The notes under the pieces: model-generated
Seen by the model: only the letters and a program-made list of their open reading frames with translations
The model's database searches: none
Told to the model about the DNA's origin: nothing
Translations under genes and position numbers: made by a program
Assembly (NCBI GenBank): GCA_051746205.1
Contig: JBNJEU010000009.1
Coordinates: forward strand, 1-52,698
Direction: 5' to 3'
Length of the DNA: 52,698 nucleotides
Source: Thiohalospira sp051746205
GTDB taxonomy: Bacteria > Pseudomonadota > Gammaproteobacteria > Thiohalospirales > Thiohalospiraceae
Shown here: one piece after another, positions 11,545 through 20,382 of the stretch
Layout: every line of letters begins with the position of its first letter
How positions within the stretch are numbered: position 1 is the stretch's first letter

Positions 11545-12147
11545 ATGGCCGAGAACCGCACCTACCAGCCGCTGACAATGGTCCCGCTGTCCCGGGGGCC
11601 CGGCTTTTGTCGTCCTGCCGCGCCGCCGGTTGACCGGGTCGAGCTGGATGACCCGGCCGAACGGGTGATGACCGACCTCGATCGCGTTGCCGCGGCCACC
11701 ATCTACCCCAAGGCCACCCTCGAGGAGGCCGAGCAACGGATGATCGCCAGCGGTGTGCGCATGCTGCTGGTCAATGACGCCGAACGCTGCGTGGTCGGTG
11801 TCATCACCGCCACCGACATCCTCGGCGAGAAGCCGATGCAGATGATTCAGCGCACCGGCGGCCGTCGTGAGGACCTCCAGGTCGAGGATCTGATGACTGC
11901 GCTCGGCGATCTGCAAGTGATGCGGCTCTCCGACGTCAAGCGTGCGCGCGTTGGCGACGTGGTGGCCACTCTCAATGAGGCGGGGCGTCAGCACCTCCTG
12001 GTGGTGGATGATGCGGATGAGCTGGAGGACATTCGCGGGATCTTTTCCTCCACCCAGCTTGCGCGGCAACTGGGGCGGCCGGTGGAGATCGACGGCCGGG
12101 CCCAGAGCTTCGCCGAGCTGGAGGCGGCACTGGCGGAGTCGGCCTGA
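11545..12147 (+). CDS. CBS-domain pair protein
   Basis: This is a 200-residue cytosolic protein made mostly of two CBS motifs, about residues 45-105 (MIASGVRMLLVND...VVGVITATDIL) and 120-185 (LNEAGRQHLLVVDDAD...GIFSS). CBS pairs bind adenine nucleotides and regulate partners, but no effector domain is fused here. The ATG at 11545 is chosen for the AGGAGG at 11528-11533; an upstream in-frame ATG has no such site. It lies downstream of the cyclic-di-GMP enzyme with a gap of about 95 bp and no clear functional link. The partner is unknown. Confidence 0.75.
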   Translation: MAENRTYQPLTMVPLSRGPGFCRPAAPPVDRVELDDPAERVMTDLDRVAAATIYPKATLEEAEQRMIASGVRMLLVNDAERCVVGVITATDILGEKPMQMIQRTGGRREDLQVEDLMTALGDLQVMRLSDVKRARVGDVVATLNEAGRQHLLVVDDADELEDIRGIFSSTQLARQLGRPVEIDGRAQSFAELEAALAESA

Positions 12148-12171
12148 GGGCACCGGCCCGGCTCCTCGGGT

Positions 12172-13359
12172 CTAGAGGCGTCCGCGCATGTCGCGCAGGG
12201 CGAAGCCCTGGAGGGAGGGGAGCGCGTCTCCCCGGGTCAGGGCCAGGACCTTGAAGAGCTCCCCCATCTCCTCCGGCATGGTCAGAGTGCGCATGGCGCG
12301 GGCCAGTTCCGCCTGAGCGCGCTGATCCACCGGATTGACATCCTCCATGGCTTCGGCGAGGCCGGTGGCCAGCAGGTAGTGGGCCTGGGTGGCGAAGCCG
12401 GCGACCTCGAGGCCCGCCTCCCAGGCCGCGGTGGCGATGGCGGTGAAGTCGACGTGGGCGGTGAGATCGCTCAGGCCCGGGTAGAGGAAGGGGTCGGTAT
12501 GGCTGTGGTGGCGGTAATGGCCCATGAGGGTGCCGCCGTCACGCTGCGGGTGGTAGAACTCGTGGCGCGGGAAGCCGTAGTCGATGAGCAGGATCAGTCC
12601 GGCCTCCAGTGACCCGGCCAGGGCGGTGGTCCAGTCCTCGGCGGCCAGGCCGATCTCCGATTCGTAGCCCGGGGGCAGGGACCCCACGGCCTCCTCGATG
12701 GTGGCCAGTCCGGCCCTCAGGCGCGGGTCGTCCAGTGGTTGTTCGACCTCGACGAAACCGCCCTCCGGGGTGGCGGCCACGGCCAGTTCGCGGGGGCCGG
12801 ACTCGGTCTTCCGGAAACGGTGCACCGGCAGGGCATCGAGGACCTCGTTGGCCAGCACCACACCGCGCAGCCCCTCGGGCAGGGCCTCTTCCCAGACCAC
12901 CCGCTCCAGCAGGTGGGGACACTCCGCGGTCAGGATCTCGCGCTGGCGCTCACGCAAGTCGGCGCTGACTTCCAGGATGCGGTAGTGCTCGGGCAATGCG
13001 TCCAGCCGCTCCAGTTCGGCCAGCACCGCTACCGCCATGCGCCCCGATCCGGCGCCCGGTTCCAGCACGTCACCGCCATCGAGCGCTCGGAGTACCGGCG
13101 CCGCCTCGCGTGCCAGGCAGCGTCCGAACCACGGCGAGACCTCCGGCGCGGTGATGAAGTCGCCGGCAGCACCGAACTTGTGGCTGCCGGCCGAGTAGTA
13201 GCCGAGACCGGGCTCGTAGAGCACCCTGCGCATGTAGTCGTGGAACGGTAGCGCGCCACCGGCTGCTTCGATGGCGCCGGCGATCCGGTCGACCAGCGCC
13301 GCGCTGAGCGCCAGAGCGTCGTCGTCGGGACGGGGGAGTTCGGGATTGGCGGCGGCCAT
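12172..13359 (-). CDS. MidA/NDUFAF7-family SAM-dependent methyltransferase
   Basis: This 395-residue protein belongs to the MidA/NDUFAF7 (DUF185) family of protein-arginine methyltransferases, which in mitochondria act on complex I subunit NDUFS2. Visible marks are the N-terminal YMRRVLYEPGLGYY and FGAAGDFITAPEVS, SAM motif I LEPGAGSGRMA, and NEVLDALPVHRF. The C-terminal MGELFKVLAL is also typical. The ATG at 13357-13359 fits the family length; longer in-frame starts add a low-complexity Arg/Pro tail that overlaps the DUF427 gene. The bacterial substrate is not established. Confidence 0.85.
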   Translation of the reverse strand: MAAANPELPRPDDDALALSAALVDRIAGAIEAAGGALPFHDYMRRVLYEPGLGYYSAGSHKFGAAGDFITAPEVSPWFGRCLAREAAPVLRALDGGDVLEPGAGSGRMAVAVLAELERLDALPEHYRILEVSADLRERQREILTAECPHLLERVVWEEALPEGLRGVVLANEVLDALPVHRFRKTESGPRELAVAATPEGGFVEVEQPLDDPRLRAGLATIEEAVGSLPPGYESEIGLAAEDWTTALAGSLEAGLILLIDYGFPRHEFYHPQRDGGTLMGHYRHHSHTDPFLYPGLSDLTAHVDFTAIATAAWEAGLEVAGFATQAHYLLATGLAEAMEDVNPVDQRAQAELARAMRTLTMPEEMGELFKVLALTRGDALPSLQGFALRDMRGRL

Positions 13360-13448
13360 GACGGGATTCCTCGCGCCGGTTCGAGTCGGTAGAGTGGAAG
13401 GACGAACGGCGCGGAGGATAGCATACCCCGCCCCAGGGCGACGGGGGG

Positions 13449-13850
13449 TCAGGCCGTGGCGGCGCCGGTGGTGGATGGGCGCGGTGCGAAAGTCCGCAGG
13501 GCCGGAGAACCATCGAGCTCGACGGTGATGCGGGTGGTGTCGAAGGCCACACGGTGGCCGATGGCGGCGACGGCTGGTGTCGGGTTGCGGTAACACCAGG
13601 CGATGTCGTCGGGGCCGTTCACCATGGAGTACCAGATGGCCTGACCCTTGTGGGGGCAGCTGGTGCGGGTGGGGGAGAGAATCAGGCTGCCGGCGACAAG
13701 CGACTCCACCGGCAGGTACCAGACCGGCGGCCGAGGATCCTCTTCCAGCCGCAGGGCGTGCTGGCTGACGGCCAGTTCGACGCCGTCGAGGCTGACGCGA
13801 ACGGTGCGCGCCTCCGGCTCGATCCGGATCAGGGTGTCGTCGTCGTGCAT
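13449..13850 (-). CDS. DUF427 family protein
   Basis: This is a 133-residue protein with the DUF427 core: SCPHKGQAIWYSM, AWCYRNP and IGHRVAFD. GGGGAGG precedes the ATG. The family is a small beta-rich fold of unknown function found as a single copy in many proteobacteria and actinobacteria. It lies 89 bp upstream of the MidA-like gene on the same strand, so co-transcription is possible. No catalytic role can be assigned from the sequence. Confidence 0.8.
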   Translation of the reverse strand: MHDDDTLIRIEPEARTVRVSLDGVELAVSQHALRLEEDPRPPVWYLPVESLVAGSLILSPTRTSCPHKGQAIWYSMVNGPDDIAWCYRNPTPAVAAIGHRVAFDTTRITVELDGSPALRTFAPRPSTTGAATA

Positions 13851-13960
13851 GGACCTTTCCTCCCCTCTTTACGCTCAGATTAGCCGCGAATCCCCCCGTT
13901 GGCTACGTCGAGTTGGAGGGGAGATGATGGACATCAATCAAATGGCAGGACGGAACCATC

Positions 13961-16162
13961 GTGAGCGGACGAGATGACAGCGGCGTGACGGCCATTGCCA
14001 CGGAACTGCACCGATATGCCGCCATGGCGCGCCAGCGTCGCTGCCTGGTGCTGGCCGGATCGGCGGTCTGGGGGCGTGTCCTCGCCGGCGGTCTTGAACA
14101 GGGGGGGGCGAGCAGGGCATGGCTCTGGGTCGGCTCTCCGGACACGGCGCCCACTGGCGTGGCGTGGGAGGTCGTCACACGCGATGCGGCGACGCGTGTA
14201 CTGGGCCGCGAGTTCGCGGGGGTCGTGATTGATGGTCACGCGGGACTCGACCCCGACGCACTGGGGGCGGTGGCCGGAACCGTCCTCGCCGGTGGCCTGC
14301 TGGTCCTGCTGATGCCCCCGCTGGATCACGACTGGCGCGACGCACCGGACCCGATTGCCGCGACGATCACTGTTCATCCTTTTCCTCCCGAGGCCGTGGC
14401 CCGGCGCTTTCTGACCCGTGCCGCCATTCTCGTCCGTGGTGATCCACAGGCTGTGGTGGTGACAGAGGGGGCGCCCGCGCCCGAACTCCCGGCGGCGCCC
14501 AGTCCCGCCATGCCGGAACGGGTTCCCGATGAGGTCTGCCGCACCGCCGATCAGGCCGAGGCCGTCGCGGCGCTTCAACATGTGGTTACCGGGCAGCGGC
14601 GGCGGCCGGTGGTTCTGGTCGCTGATCGCGGACGTGGCAAGTCGGCAGCACTGGGCATCGCTGCCGGTCGACTGCTCGCCGAGGGATCGCGCCGGATCGT
14701 CATCACCGCCCCGGGCCGGGAGGCGGTGGCGCCGGCCTTCGAACATGCGCGCGCGGTCCATCCCGAAATCGCTCGCGCCCACGACGGCGCTCTCTTCTGG
14801 CCCGATGGCGGGGCGCTGGTCTTCCGGGCTCCGGAAGACCTGGTGAAAGACAACGGCGAGGACGCCGCCCTGGTGCTGGTGGACGAGGCGGCCGCGATCC
14901 CGGCGCCGTGGCTGGAGGAACTGTTGCGACGCCACTCCCGGATCGCCTTCGCCACTACAGTCCACGGCTACGAGGGCACCGGCCGTGGTTTCGAGGTGCG
15001 CTTCCGCCACGCCCTGGACGAAAACACCCGGGGATGGCGGCGGCTGGCCCTCGCGACGCCGGTGCGCTGGGCCGACGGGGACCCGGTGGAGCGGCTGGTG
15101 AGCCGTGTCCTGCTGCTGGACGCCGAGCCAGCGGAACCGGGGAGCGAGGGGCCGCTGGACGTGGCCTCGCTGGACCGTGATGCCCTGGTCGCCGACGAGC
15201 CGACCCTGGCCGCCGTCTTCGGCCTTCTGGTGCAGGCCCATTATCGCACCCGACCCCGGGACCTGCGCCACCTGCTGGACGGTCCCAGTGTCCGCGTGGT
15301 GGTCGCCCGGCGTGGCGGGGCCGTGGTCGGGGTCGCACTCTGGGCGCTCGAAGGCGACTTCCCCGAAGCGGACTCCACCGCCATCCTGCGCGGCGAGCGC
15401 CGCCCCCACGGCCATCTGCTCCCCGAGACGCTGGCCGCCCACCTCGGCCTGTCCGCGGCCCCGCGACTGCGCGCGGCCCGGGTCCTGCGCCTCGCCGTCC
15501 ACCCCGAGGCGCGTCGCGCGGGGATCGGTCGCGCCCTGCTGGGCGCCGTGGAAGCGGCGGCGCGGGCCCATGAGTGTGACTACCTCGGCGCCAGCTTCGC
15601 CCTGGATGCGCCGCTGCTCGCCTTCTGGCAGCGATGCGGCTACCGTGTGGTGCGTCTTTCCCAGCGACGCGGTGCTGTCTCCGGCAGCCACTCGGCGGTC
15701 CTGCTGCGCCCCCTGAGCCCCGACGGCACCGTACTGGTGGACGCCGCCCGCGCCTGTTGCGCCGATGACCTCCCCCTGGAACTGGGCGACCGCTTCCGCG
15801 ATCTGCCACCGGGACTGGTCATCGCCCTGCTGCGCGATCTCCCGGTCCCGGAACCCGACGCGTCCGACTGGGGCGTAGCCGCCGACGTCGCCGCCGGTTA
15901 CCGCCTCCCGGAGGCGCGTCCGGCCCCGTTGTGGCGCATCGCCCGCTGGCTCGTGGCGGGCGGGGAGCCCGCTCTGGATGAACAGGGCCGCGAGGTGCTG
16001 GTGCTGCGCCTGCTGCAACGTCACCCGTGGAAGGGGGTCGCGGACGCCATGGGGTGGAATGGCCGGCGCGAGGCGAGCGACCATCTGCTGGCCACTCTCG
16101 CCATAGCCTCCTACACTGCGGGAACACCCACCAGAGACAGGAGAACACCATGGGACGCATGA
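13961..16162 (+). CDS. tmcA: tRNA(Met) cytidine acetyltransferase TmcA
   Basis: TmcA uses acetyl-CoA and ATP to make N4-acetylcytidine at wobble position 34 of elongator tRNA-Met. At 733 residues it is longer than the E. coli enzyme. Order: N-terminal DUF1726-like domain, RNA helicase-like ATPase (ADRGRGKSAALG near 223; LVDEAAAIPAPW near 307), GNAT acetyltransferase (LRLAVHPEARRAGIGRALL near 510) and a C-terminal tRNA-binding part. The start is GTG at 13961 with AGGACGG upstream. Its end overlaps the SDR gene by 13 bp. It sits next to a cluster of other anticodon-loop modification genes. Confidence 0.92.
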   Translation: MSGRDDSGVTAIATELHRYAAMARQRRCLVLAGSAVWGRVLAGGLEQGGASRAWLWVGSPDTAPTGVAWEVVTRDAATRVLGREFAGVVIDGHAGLDPDALGAVAGTVLAGGLLVLLMPPLDHDWRDAPDPIAATITVHPFPPEAVARRFLTRAAILVRGDPQAVVVTEGAPAPELPAAPSPAMPERVPDEVCRTADQAEAVAALQHVVTGQRRRPVVLVADRGRGKSAALGIAAGRLLAEGSRRIVITAPGREAVAPAFEHARAVHPEIARAHDGALFWPDGGALVFRAPEDLVKDNGEDAALVLVDEAAAIPAPWLEELLRRHSRIAFATTVHGYEGTGRGFEVRFRHALDENTRGWRRLALATPVRWADGDPVERLVSRVLLLDAEPAEPGSEGPLDVASLDRDALVADEPTLAAVFGLLVQAHYRTRPRDLRHLLDGPSVRVVVARRGGAVVGVALWALEGDFPEADSTAILRGERRPHGHLLPETLAAHLGLSAAPRLRAARVLRLAVHPEARRAGIGRALLGAVEAAARAHECDYLGASFALDAPLLAFWQRCGYRVVRLSQRRGAVSGSHSAVLLRPLSPDGTVLVDAARACCADDLPLELGDRFRDLPPGLVIALLRDLPVPEPDASDWGVAADVAAGYRLPEARPAPLWRIARWLVAGGEPALDEQGREVLVLRLLQRHPWKGVADAMGWNGRREASDHLLATLAIASYTAGTPTRDRRTPWDA

Positions 16163-16905
16163 ACAAACGCGTGGTCGTGATCACCGGCGGCGCCAGCGGC
16201 ATCGGCGAGGCCACTGCCCGCGACATCGTCGCAGAGGGGGGGCGTGTGGTCATTGTCGACTGCAACGACACCGCCGGCGAGGCCCTGGCCAAATCCCTCA
16301 ACACCGAATGCGCCGACAGCGCCATCTACCATCACACCGATGTCACCGATGAAGCGGCGGTGAAAGGGCTGTTCGACACCGCCAATGAACGCTTCGGTCG
16401 AGTCGATGGCGTATTCAATAATGCCGGCATCGGCCACATGGCCGCCACCGAGGACCATCCGCTGGACGATTGGCAGCGGGTCATCGATGTCAACCTGAAC
16501 GGTGTCTTTCTGGTGGCCCGCGAGGCCATCGCACGGATGCTGAAGGGGGGCGGCGGCAGCCTGGTGAATTGCGCCTCCATCCTCGGCAACTTCGGCCAGT
16601 CGCAGACCGCTGCCTACACCGCGGCGAAGGGTGGTGTGGTCAATCTCACGCGGACCCTCGCCCTGGAGTATGCCGAGCGCGGCATCCGGGTGAACACCGT
16701 TTCGCCCGGCTACATCGAGACGCCGCTGCTGGAGGTCCTGGACGAGGAGACGAAGTCGTTCCTGGCCGGCCTTCACGCCATGAAGCGCATGGGGCGGCCG
16801 GAAGAGGTGGCGCGCACGGTCACCTTCCTGCTGTCCGAGGACGCCTCTTTCGTCACCGGCGCCCAGCTGCTGGTGGATGGTGGTTTCACGGCCGGGAAGA
16901 GCTAG
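16150..16905 (+). CDS. short-chain dehydrogenase/reductase
   Basis: This is a 251-residue classical SDR. It has the NAD(P) motif TGGASGIGEA, NNAGIG, a catalytic Ser in NCASILG, and Tyr-x3-Lys in YTAAKGG, followed by the PG segment SPGYIETP. An Asp after beta strand 2 (IVDCND) suggests NAD preference. The substrate is unknown. The ATG at 16150 has AGGAG 7 bp upstream and lies inside the last codons of tmcA, so translation is coupled. Whether it has any role in tRNA biology is untested. The stop is only 4 bp from the convergent SAM synthetase stop. Confidence 0.85.
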   Translation: MGRMNKRVVVITGGASGIGEATARDIVAEGGRVVIVDCNDTAGEALAKSLNTECADSAIYHHTDVTDEAAVKGLFDTANERFGRVDGVFNNAGIGHMAATEDHPLDDWQRVIDVNLNGVFLVAREAIARMLKGGGGSLVNCASILGNFGQSQTAAYTAAKGGVVNLTRTLALEYAERGIRVNTVSPGYIETPLLEVLDEETKSFLAGLHAMKRMGRPEEVARTVTFLLSEDASFVTGAQLLVDGGFTAGKS

Positions 16906-16909
16906 TTCT

Positions 16910-18118
16910 CTACAGCGGCCAGCGGTCGATGGCGATGCTGCCGTCGAGCAGGCGGCGCCAGAGTTCGGAGCTCGCCGTGAGATGTTCGTCGAGGATGGCG
17001 CGCGCCTTTTCCTCGACGTCGGCGCGCTCCACCCCCGGCGGCGCGTCCAGTCGGACGTGGCTGGCCTGGGGGTCGGAGACCGGGTTTCCGATGCGGCTGA
17101 CCAGATAGACCTCGGCGGTCTCGATGCCCGGCAGGGAGTCGACCATGTCCTGGGCGGCGCGACCGGCGATGAGGTTGTAGACCTTGCCGACGTGGGTCAC
17201 CGGGTTCTTGCCGGCCACCGATTCCAGAGTCATGGGCCGGTAGGGGGTGATCAGGCCGTTGACGCGGTTGCCACGACCGGCCTCGCCATCGTCCCCCGCC
17301 TCGGCGGAGGTGCCGGTGACCGTGAGAAAGACCGATTCGTGCTCCGGCACATCGGCGGCGTTGACGGCGACTTCCACCGGCAGCCCTCCGGCGGCCTGGC
17401 TCGCCGCATCGTGGGCAGCGGCGGCCACGGCATCGCGAGCGGCCAGATAGGCGTCGATGTCGGCGAGGTGGGAATCCACCATGGCGCACCCGATGGTGAG
17501 GCGGATGTGGTTCTCGCGACGCACTCCCATGACCTTGATGTCCTCGCCCGCGGCCGGCTGGGCCGCCTTGAAGTCGGGGTGGTTGAGGCGGCGCTCCACC
17601 GCATCCACTGCTCGTTCCAGTGGCGACAGGCTGGCGTAGCCGACGCCGATGGAGGTGTCGTTGGCGTACCAGACCCCGCCGCTCTCGCGGCGCAGGAAGA
17701 GTTCGGTGAGGTCCGCCGAACCGGGTCGGATCAGGGAGTGGGTGCGCACGTGGCGTTCCGGGTCCAGGTGGCGGACATTCTCGCGCAGCCAGCGCCGGGT
17801 GACCTCGGTGACCAGCTCGTCCACCGGCAGCGCCTTGCCCCGGACCTCGCGGGTGGCCCGTCCGGCCAGGTAGATCTCCAGCGGTTCCACCACCTCGCCG
17901 CCGCCGAAGGCGGGGCGAGCGGAGCCCCCCCAGAGCAGCGCCTTGTCGACGTTGTGATGGAGAATGGTGCCGAACTCCTGTTCATAGAGCATGGAGAGTT
18001 CCAGGCTCAGCCGTTCGGTCAACGCGTCGCAGATGGTGTCGGGGTGGCCCGTGCCCTTGCGTTCGACCACTTCCACCGGTGAGGCGGGCGGCGTCTGCAG
18101 GTCCAGATACCATTCCAT
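16910..18118 (-). CDS. archaeal-type S-adenosylmethionine synthetase
   Basis: This 402-residue enzyme should make S-adenosylmethionine from methionine and ATP. It belongs to the archaeal MAT family, not the bacterial MetK family: ERKGTGHPD at residues 19-27, then GTSAEAGDDGEAGRGNR, NGLITPYRPMTLE and AGKNPVTHVGKVYN, all hallmarks of that group. The ATG at 18116-18118 gives the family N-terminus. It is the last gene, 77 bp behind trmO, of an operon rich in SAM-dependent tRNA enzymes. The usual metK may exist elsewhere in the genome, but this window cannot show it. Such genes in bacteria are sporadic and probably acquired from archaea. Confidence 0.92.
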   Translation of the reverse strand: MEWYLDLQTPPASPVEVVERKGTGHPDTICDALTERLSLELSMLYEQEFGTILHHNVDKALLWGGSARPAFGGGEVVEPLEIYLAGRATREVRGKALPVDELVTEVTRRWLRENVRHLDPERHVRTHSLIRPGSADLTELFLRRESGGVWYANDTSIGVGYASLSPLERAVDAVERRLNHPDFKAAQPAAGEDIKVMGVRRENHIRLTIGCAMVDSHLADIDAYLAARDAVAAAAHDAASQAAGGLPVEVAVNAADVPEHESVFLTVTGTSAEAGDDGEAGRGNRVNGLITPYRPMTLESVAGKNPVTHVGKVYNLIAGRAAQDMVDSLPGIETAEVYLVSRIGNPVSDPQASHVRLDAPPGVERADVEEKARAILDEHLTASSELWRRLLDGSIAIDRWPL

Positions 18119-18195
18119 AGGGGGTCTGTACTCCGGTCTTGGCTGAGAGGCAATGATCGTCGCCGTGGGCGGGCGGCGCAAGTCGTCGGCGTCGC

Positions 18196-18891
18196 TCAGG
18201 ACTCCAGTGGCCGCAGGGCGCGCACGACCGTCCGTTCGTCGTCGCAGTCCATCACCACGTCGAATTCACCATAGCGCATGCGGTACTCGCGCGCCCCCTC
18301 CATCTGGTGGGCCGGGCGCGGATCGAGGGCGAGCACCGCCGCCAGTTCCCGGCGCAGCCGGTCGCCGTCGACGAGGTCGGCGAGGACGAGTTCCGCCTCG
18401 GGGGTGAAGGTCACCGGATGGGTCCCGGGGGCCTCGCCGGCGAAGCCGGGATCGGCTTCGGGGAGGCTGTCGGCGTAGGGGACGTACGGCTTGATGTCGA
18501 GGATCGGGGTGCCGTCCAGCAGGTCGGCTCCCTCCACCCGCAGGTGGCCGGTCTCGGCGTCGACATCGAGCAGCCGCACCGCCGAGAGGCCCACCGGGTT
18601 GGGACGGTGGCCGCTGCGGGTGGCGAACACCCCGCGCCGCTCGCGGCCACCGAGACGCGGGGGACGAACGGTGGCGCCGTCGTGCGGTCGGTGGGCGTGG
18701 AAGAGGAAGATCAGCCAGAGGTGGCTGAAGGCTTCCAGCCCGCGCACGGCGTCGGGGTGATCATGGGGCGGATGCAGAACCACCTCGGCGACCACCGGCG
18801 CCAGTCCGGGCTGGCGCGGGATACCGAATTTCTGGTGGAAAGGGCCGCGCAGGGTCGCTACCGGTTCCAGAGACCATGCCTCAGAGTTCAC
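18196..18891 (-). CDS. trmO: TrmO-like tRNA t6A37 N6-methyltransferase
   Basis: TrmO (TsaA/YaeB family) transfers methyl from SAM to N6 of t6A37 in certain tRNA-Thr, giving m6t6A. The 231-residue protein has the beta-barrel TsaA domain: KFGIPRQPGL, LEAFSHLWLIFLFH, the signature GVFATRSGHRPNPVGLSAVRLL, then GADLLDGTPILDIKPYVPY. The C-terminal extension (about 165-231) matches the longer E. coli-like form. It overlaps the upstream SUMF1-like gene by 11 bp, so it belongs to the same operon. The tRNA target is inferred from the family. Confidence 0.9.
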   Translation of the reverse strand: MNSEAWSLEPVATLRGPFHQKFGIPRQPGLAPVVAEVVLHPPHDHPDAVRGLEAFSHLWLIFLFHAHRPHDGATVRPPRLGGRERRGVFATRSGHRPNPVGLSAVRLLDVDAETGHLRVEGADLLDGTPILDIKPYVPYADSLPEADPGFAGEAPGTHPVTFTPEAELVLADLVDGDRLRRELAAVLALDPRPAHQMEGAREYRMRYGEFDVVMDCDDERTVVRALRPLES

Positions 18892-19777
18892 GCACCACCC
18901 GGAAGCCGATGTTGGTGTCCAGCTCGTCCCAGACCCGGCGCATGCGTGCGGCGCTGCGGGCGCGCACCGCCATGTCGAAGAAAGAACCGCCGCGCACCAC
19001 GATGTTCTTCCCCGTCATCAGATTGGTGACATGGGCGTCGGAGTCGGCACCGACCTGATTGTCGGTCCAGCGGCTGGCGGTGAACTCCCAGACGTTGCCG
19101 TGCATGTCGTGCAGACCCCAGGCGTTGCACGGGTAGCGACCGACCTCCAGCGGCAGACGCGTCGGCAGACAGCGGGGCAGGAACCAGCGCCGCCCCTGCT
19201 TCTGTTCCTCATAGGGGAAAGAGGGGTTGAAGTGGGCCTGGGCACACGTAACCGACTCGCCGAAGTGGAACGGCGTCAGGTTGCCGGCTCGGCAGGCGTA
19301 CTCCCACTCCGCCTCGGTGGGCAGGCGGTAGCGGGCGTTGGTCTGTTCCGAGAGCCATTCCAGATAGTCGAGAGCCTGCTGCAGACGGATGTTGATCACC
19401 GGCTGTTCTCCGGAGGTGGTGATCAGATCGCGGCGGAAGCGGAACCCGGTGGCCGCCTGATAGCGGGCGAACTGCTCGGCGGTGACGGTGAAACGACCCA
19501 TGGCGAAGGGGCGGCTGACACTGATCCAGCGCCGGGGGGCCTCCGACGGGTCGTGGCCGAATTCCAGTTCGGTCGAGCCCATGAGGATGCGTCCCGGCGG
19601 GATCACCGCGAGCTCGGGGCCCCCATGGCCGTCGGCGCAGAGATCGCGGAAGCCGAAGCCCATCTCGGCGGCGTCGGCGGCTTGCTGCTGGAGGGCCTGG
19701 ATGGCGTCGCGATCGAGATCGCTGACACAGGGCGTGGCCGCCTCGGTCTGTTCTCGGAGGGTGAGTTGTTCGCTCAT
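18881..19777 (-). CDS. SUMF1/FGE-like domain protein inside a tRNA-modification operon
   Basis: This 298-residue protein is largely one formylglycine-generating-enzyme (SUMF1-type) fold: GRILMGSTELEFGHDPSEAP, RYRLPTEAEWEYACRAG, HDMHGNVWEF, VVRGGSFFDMAVRARSAARM and NIGFRVVREL. In true FGE the segment after GGS carries two copper-binding active Cys. Here that stretch reads GGSFFDMAVRARSA with no Cys, so sulfatase activation is unlikely. No sulfatase gene is near. It starts within the mnmM stop (ATGA overlap) and its end overlaps trmO, which ties it to tRNA modification genes. A hydroxylase-like or structural role is a guess. Confidence 0.8.
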   Translation of the reverse strand: MSEQLTLREQTEAATPCVSDLDRDAIQALQQQAADAAEMGFGFRDLCADGHGGPELAVIPPGRILMGSTELEFGHDPSEAPRRWISVSRPFAMGRFTVTAEQFARYQAATGFRFRRDLITTSGEQPVINIRLQQALDYLEWLSEQTNARYRLPTEAEWEYACRAGNLTPFHFGESVTCAQAHFNPSFPYEEQKQGRRWFLPRCLPTRLPLEVGRYPCNAWGLHDMHGNVWEFTASRWTDNQVGADSDAHVTNLMTGKNIVVRGGSFFDMAVRARSAARMRRVWDELDTNIGFRVVREL

Positions 19778-20382
19778 GTTCCGGTGTCACTGAAGGCTGC
19801 GGGTTCATCGGGATTATCCGTCACCGGCCGGCCATCGGCCAAGGGGCGGCGGGCCTGGAACCGGATTGGACCATCCGTGCCGGGACTCACCTCGCGGGTG
19901 GAGGTGCATTGGGTCTCCGCCAGCCAGGCTTCCACCTCGCCCAGCTCGGTCCGGCCCTCCGCATGGCCGCGGTAGGCCACGATCGAGAGACCACCCCCGG
20001 GGCAGAGCCACTGCCAGGCGGCGGACAAGGCTCGACGCGTGGTTCCCCCCATGGTCGTTGGACCATCGGGGGAACCGGGCAGGTAACCGAGGTTGAAAAC
20101 CGCCGCTGCCAAGCGGCCACGGGCGGTGGTGGGCAGGGCCGCGTTCAGTTGGCTGTGGCAGCGTGCGGCCAGGGTCAGGGTGATCTCCGGCCTCTCGGAG
20201 AAGATGCGTTCCCGGGTCTGTTCCAGGGCCGCCTCCTGGATGTCCAGAGCGAAGACGCGGCCACCGGGGGCCACCGCTCGGGCCAGGGCAAGGGTGTCGC
20301 GGCCGCCGCCAGCGGTGGCGTCAAGAACCCAGTCTCCAGGGCGCAGGCGCGGACGGAGCCAGGCGTGGGCAGCATCGGTCAT
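19774..20382 (-). CDS. mnmM: MnmM (YtqB)-like tRNA methyltransferase
   Basis: MnmM methylates 5-aminomethyl-(2-thio)uridine to the methylaminomethyl form at wobble U34, as described for Bacillus YtqB. This 202-residue protein shows the family motifs: LDATAGGGRDTLALA (SAM site), FALDIQEAALEQT, FNLGYLPGSPD and YRGHAEGRTELGEVEAW. GGGAGGAGG precedes the ATG at 20382, and its first bases overlap the stop of the FAD oxidase gene (ATGA). That neighbour would make its substrate. Most gammaproteobacteria instead use bifunctional MnmC. Assignment to YtqB/MnmM is strong by motif; the activity is inferred. Confidence 0.85.
   Translation of the reverse strand: MTDAAHAWLRPRLRPGDWVLDATAGGGRDTLALARAVAPGGRVFALDIQEAALEQTRERIFSERPEITLTLAARCHSQLNAALPTTARGRLAAAVFNLGYLPGSPDGPTTMGGTTRRALSAAWQWLCPGGGLSIVAYRGHAEGRTELGEVEAWLAETQCTSTREVSPGTDGPIRFQARRPLADGRPVTDNPDEPAAFSDTGT

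Noticed and set aside
13934..16084. Long minus-strand open frame opposite tmcA
   Set aside because: Antisense to a gene with clear helicase and GNAT motifs, and low-complexity in composition.
18881..19777. Call of a true formylglycine-generating enzyme or EgtB
   Set aside because: The active-site Cys pair is missing, there is no DinB-like domain, and no sulfatase is nearby.
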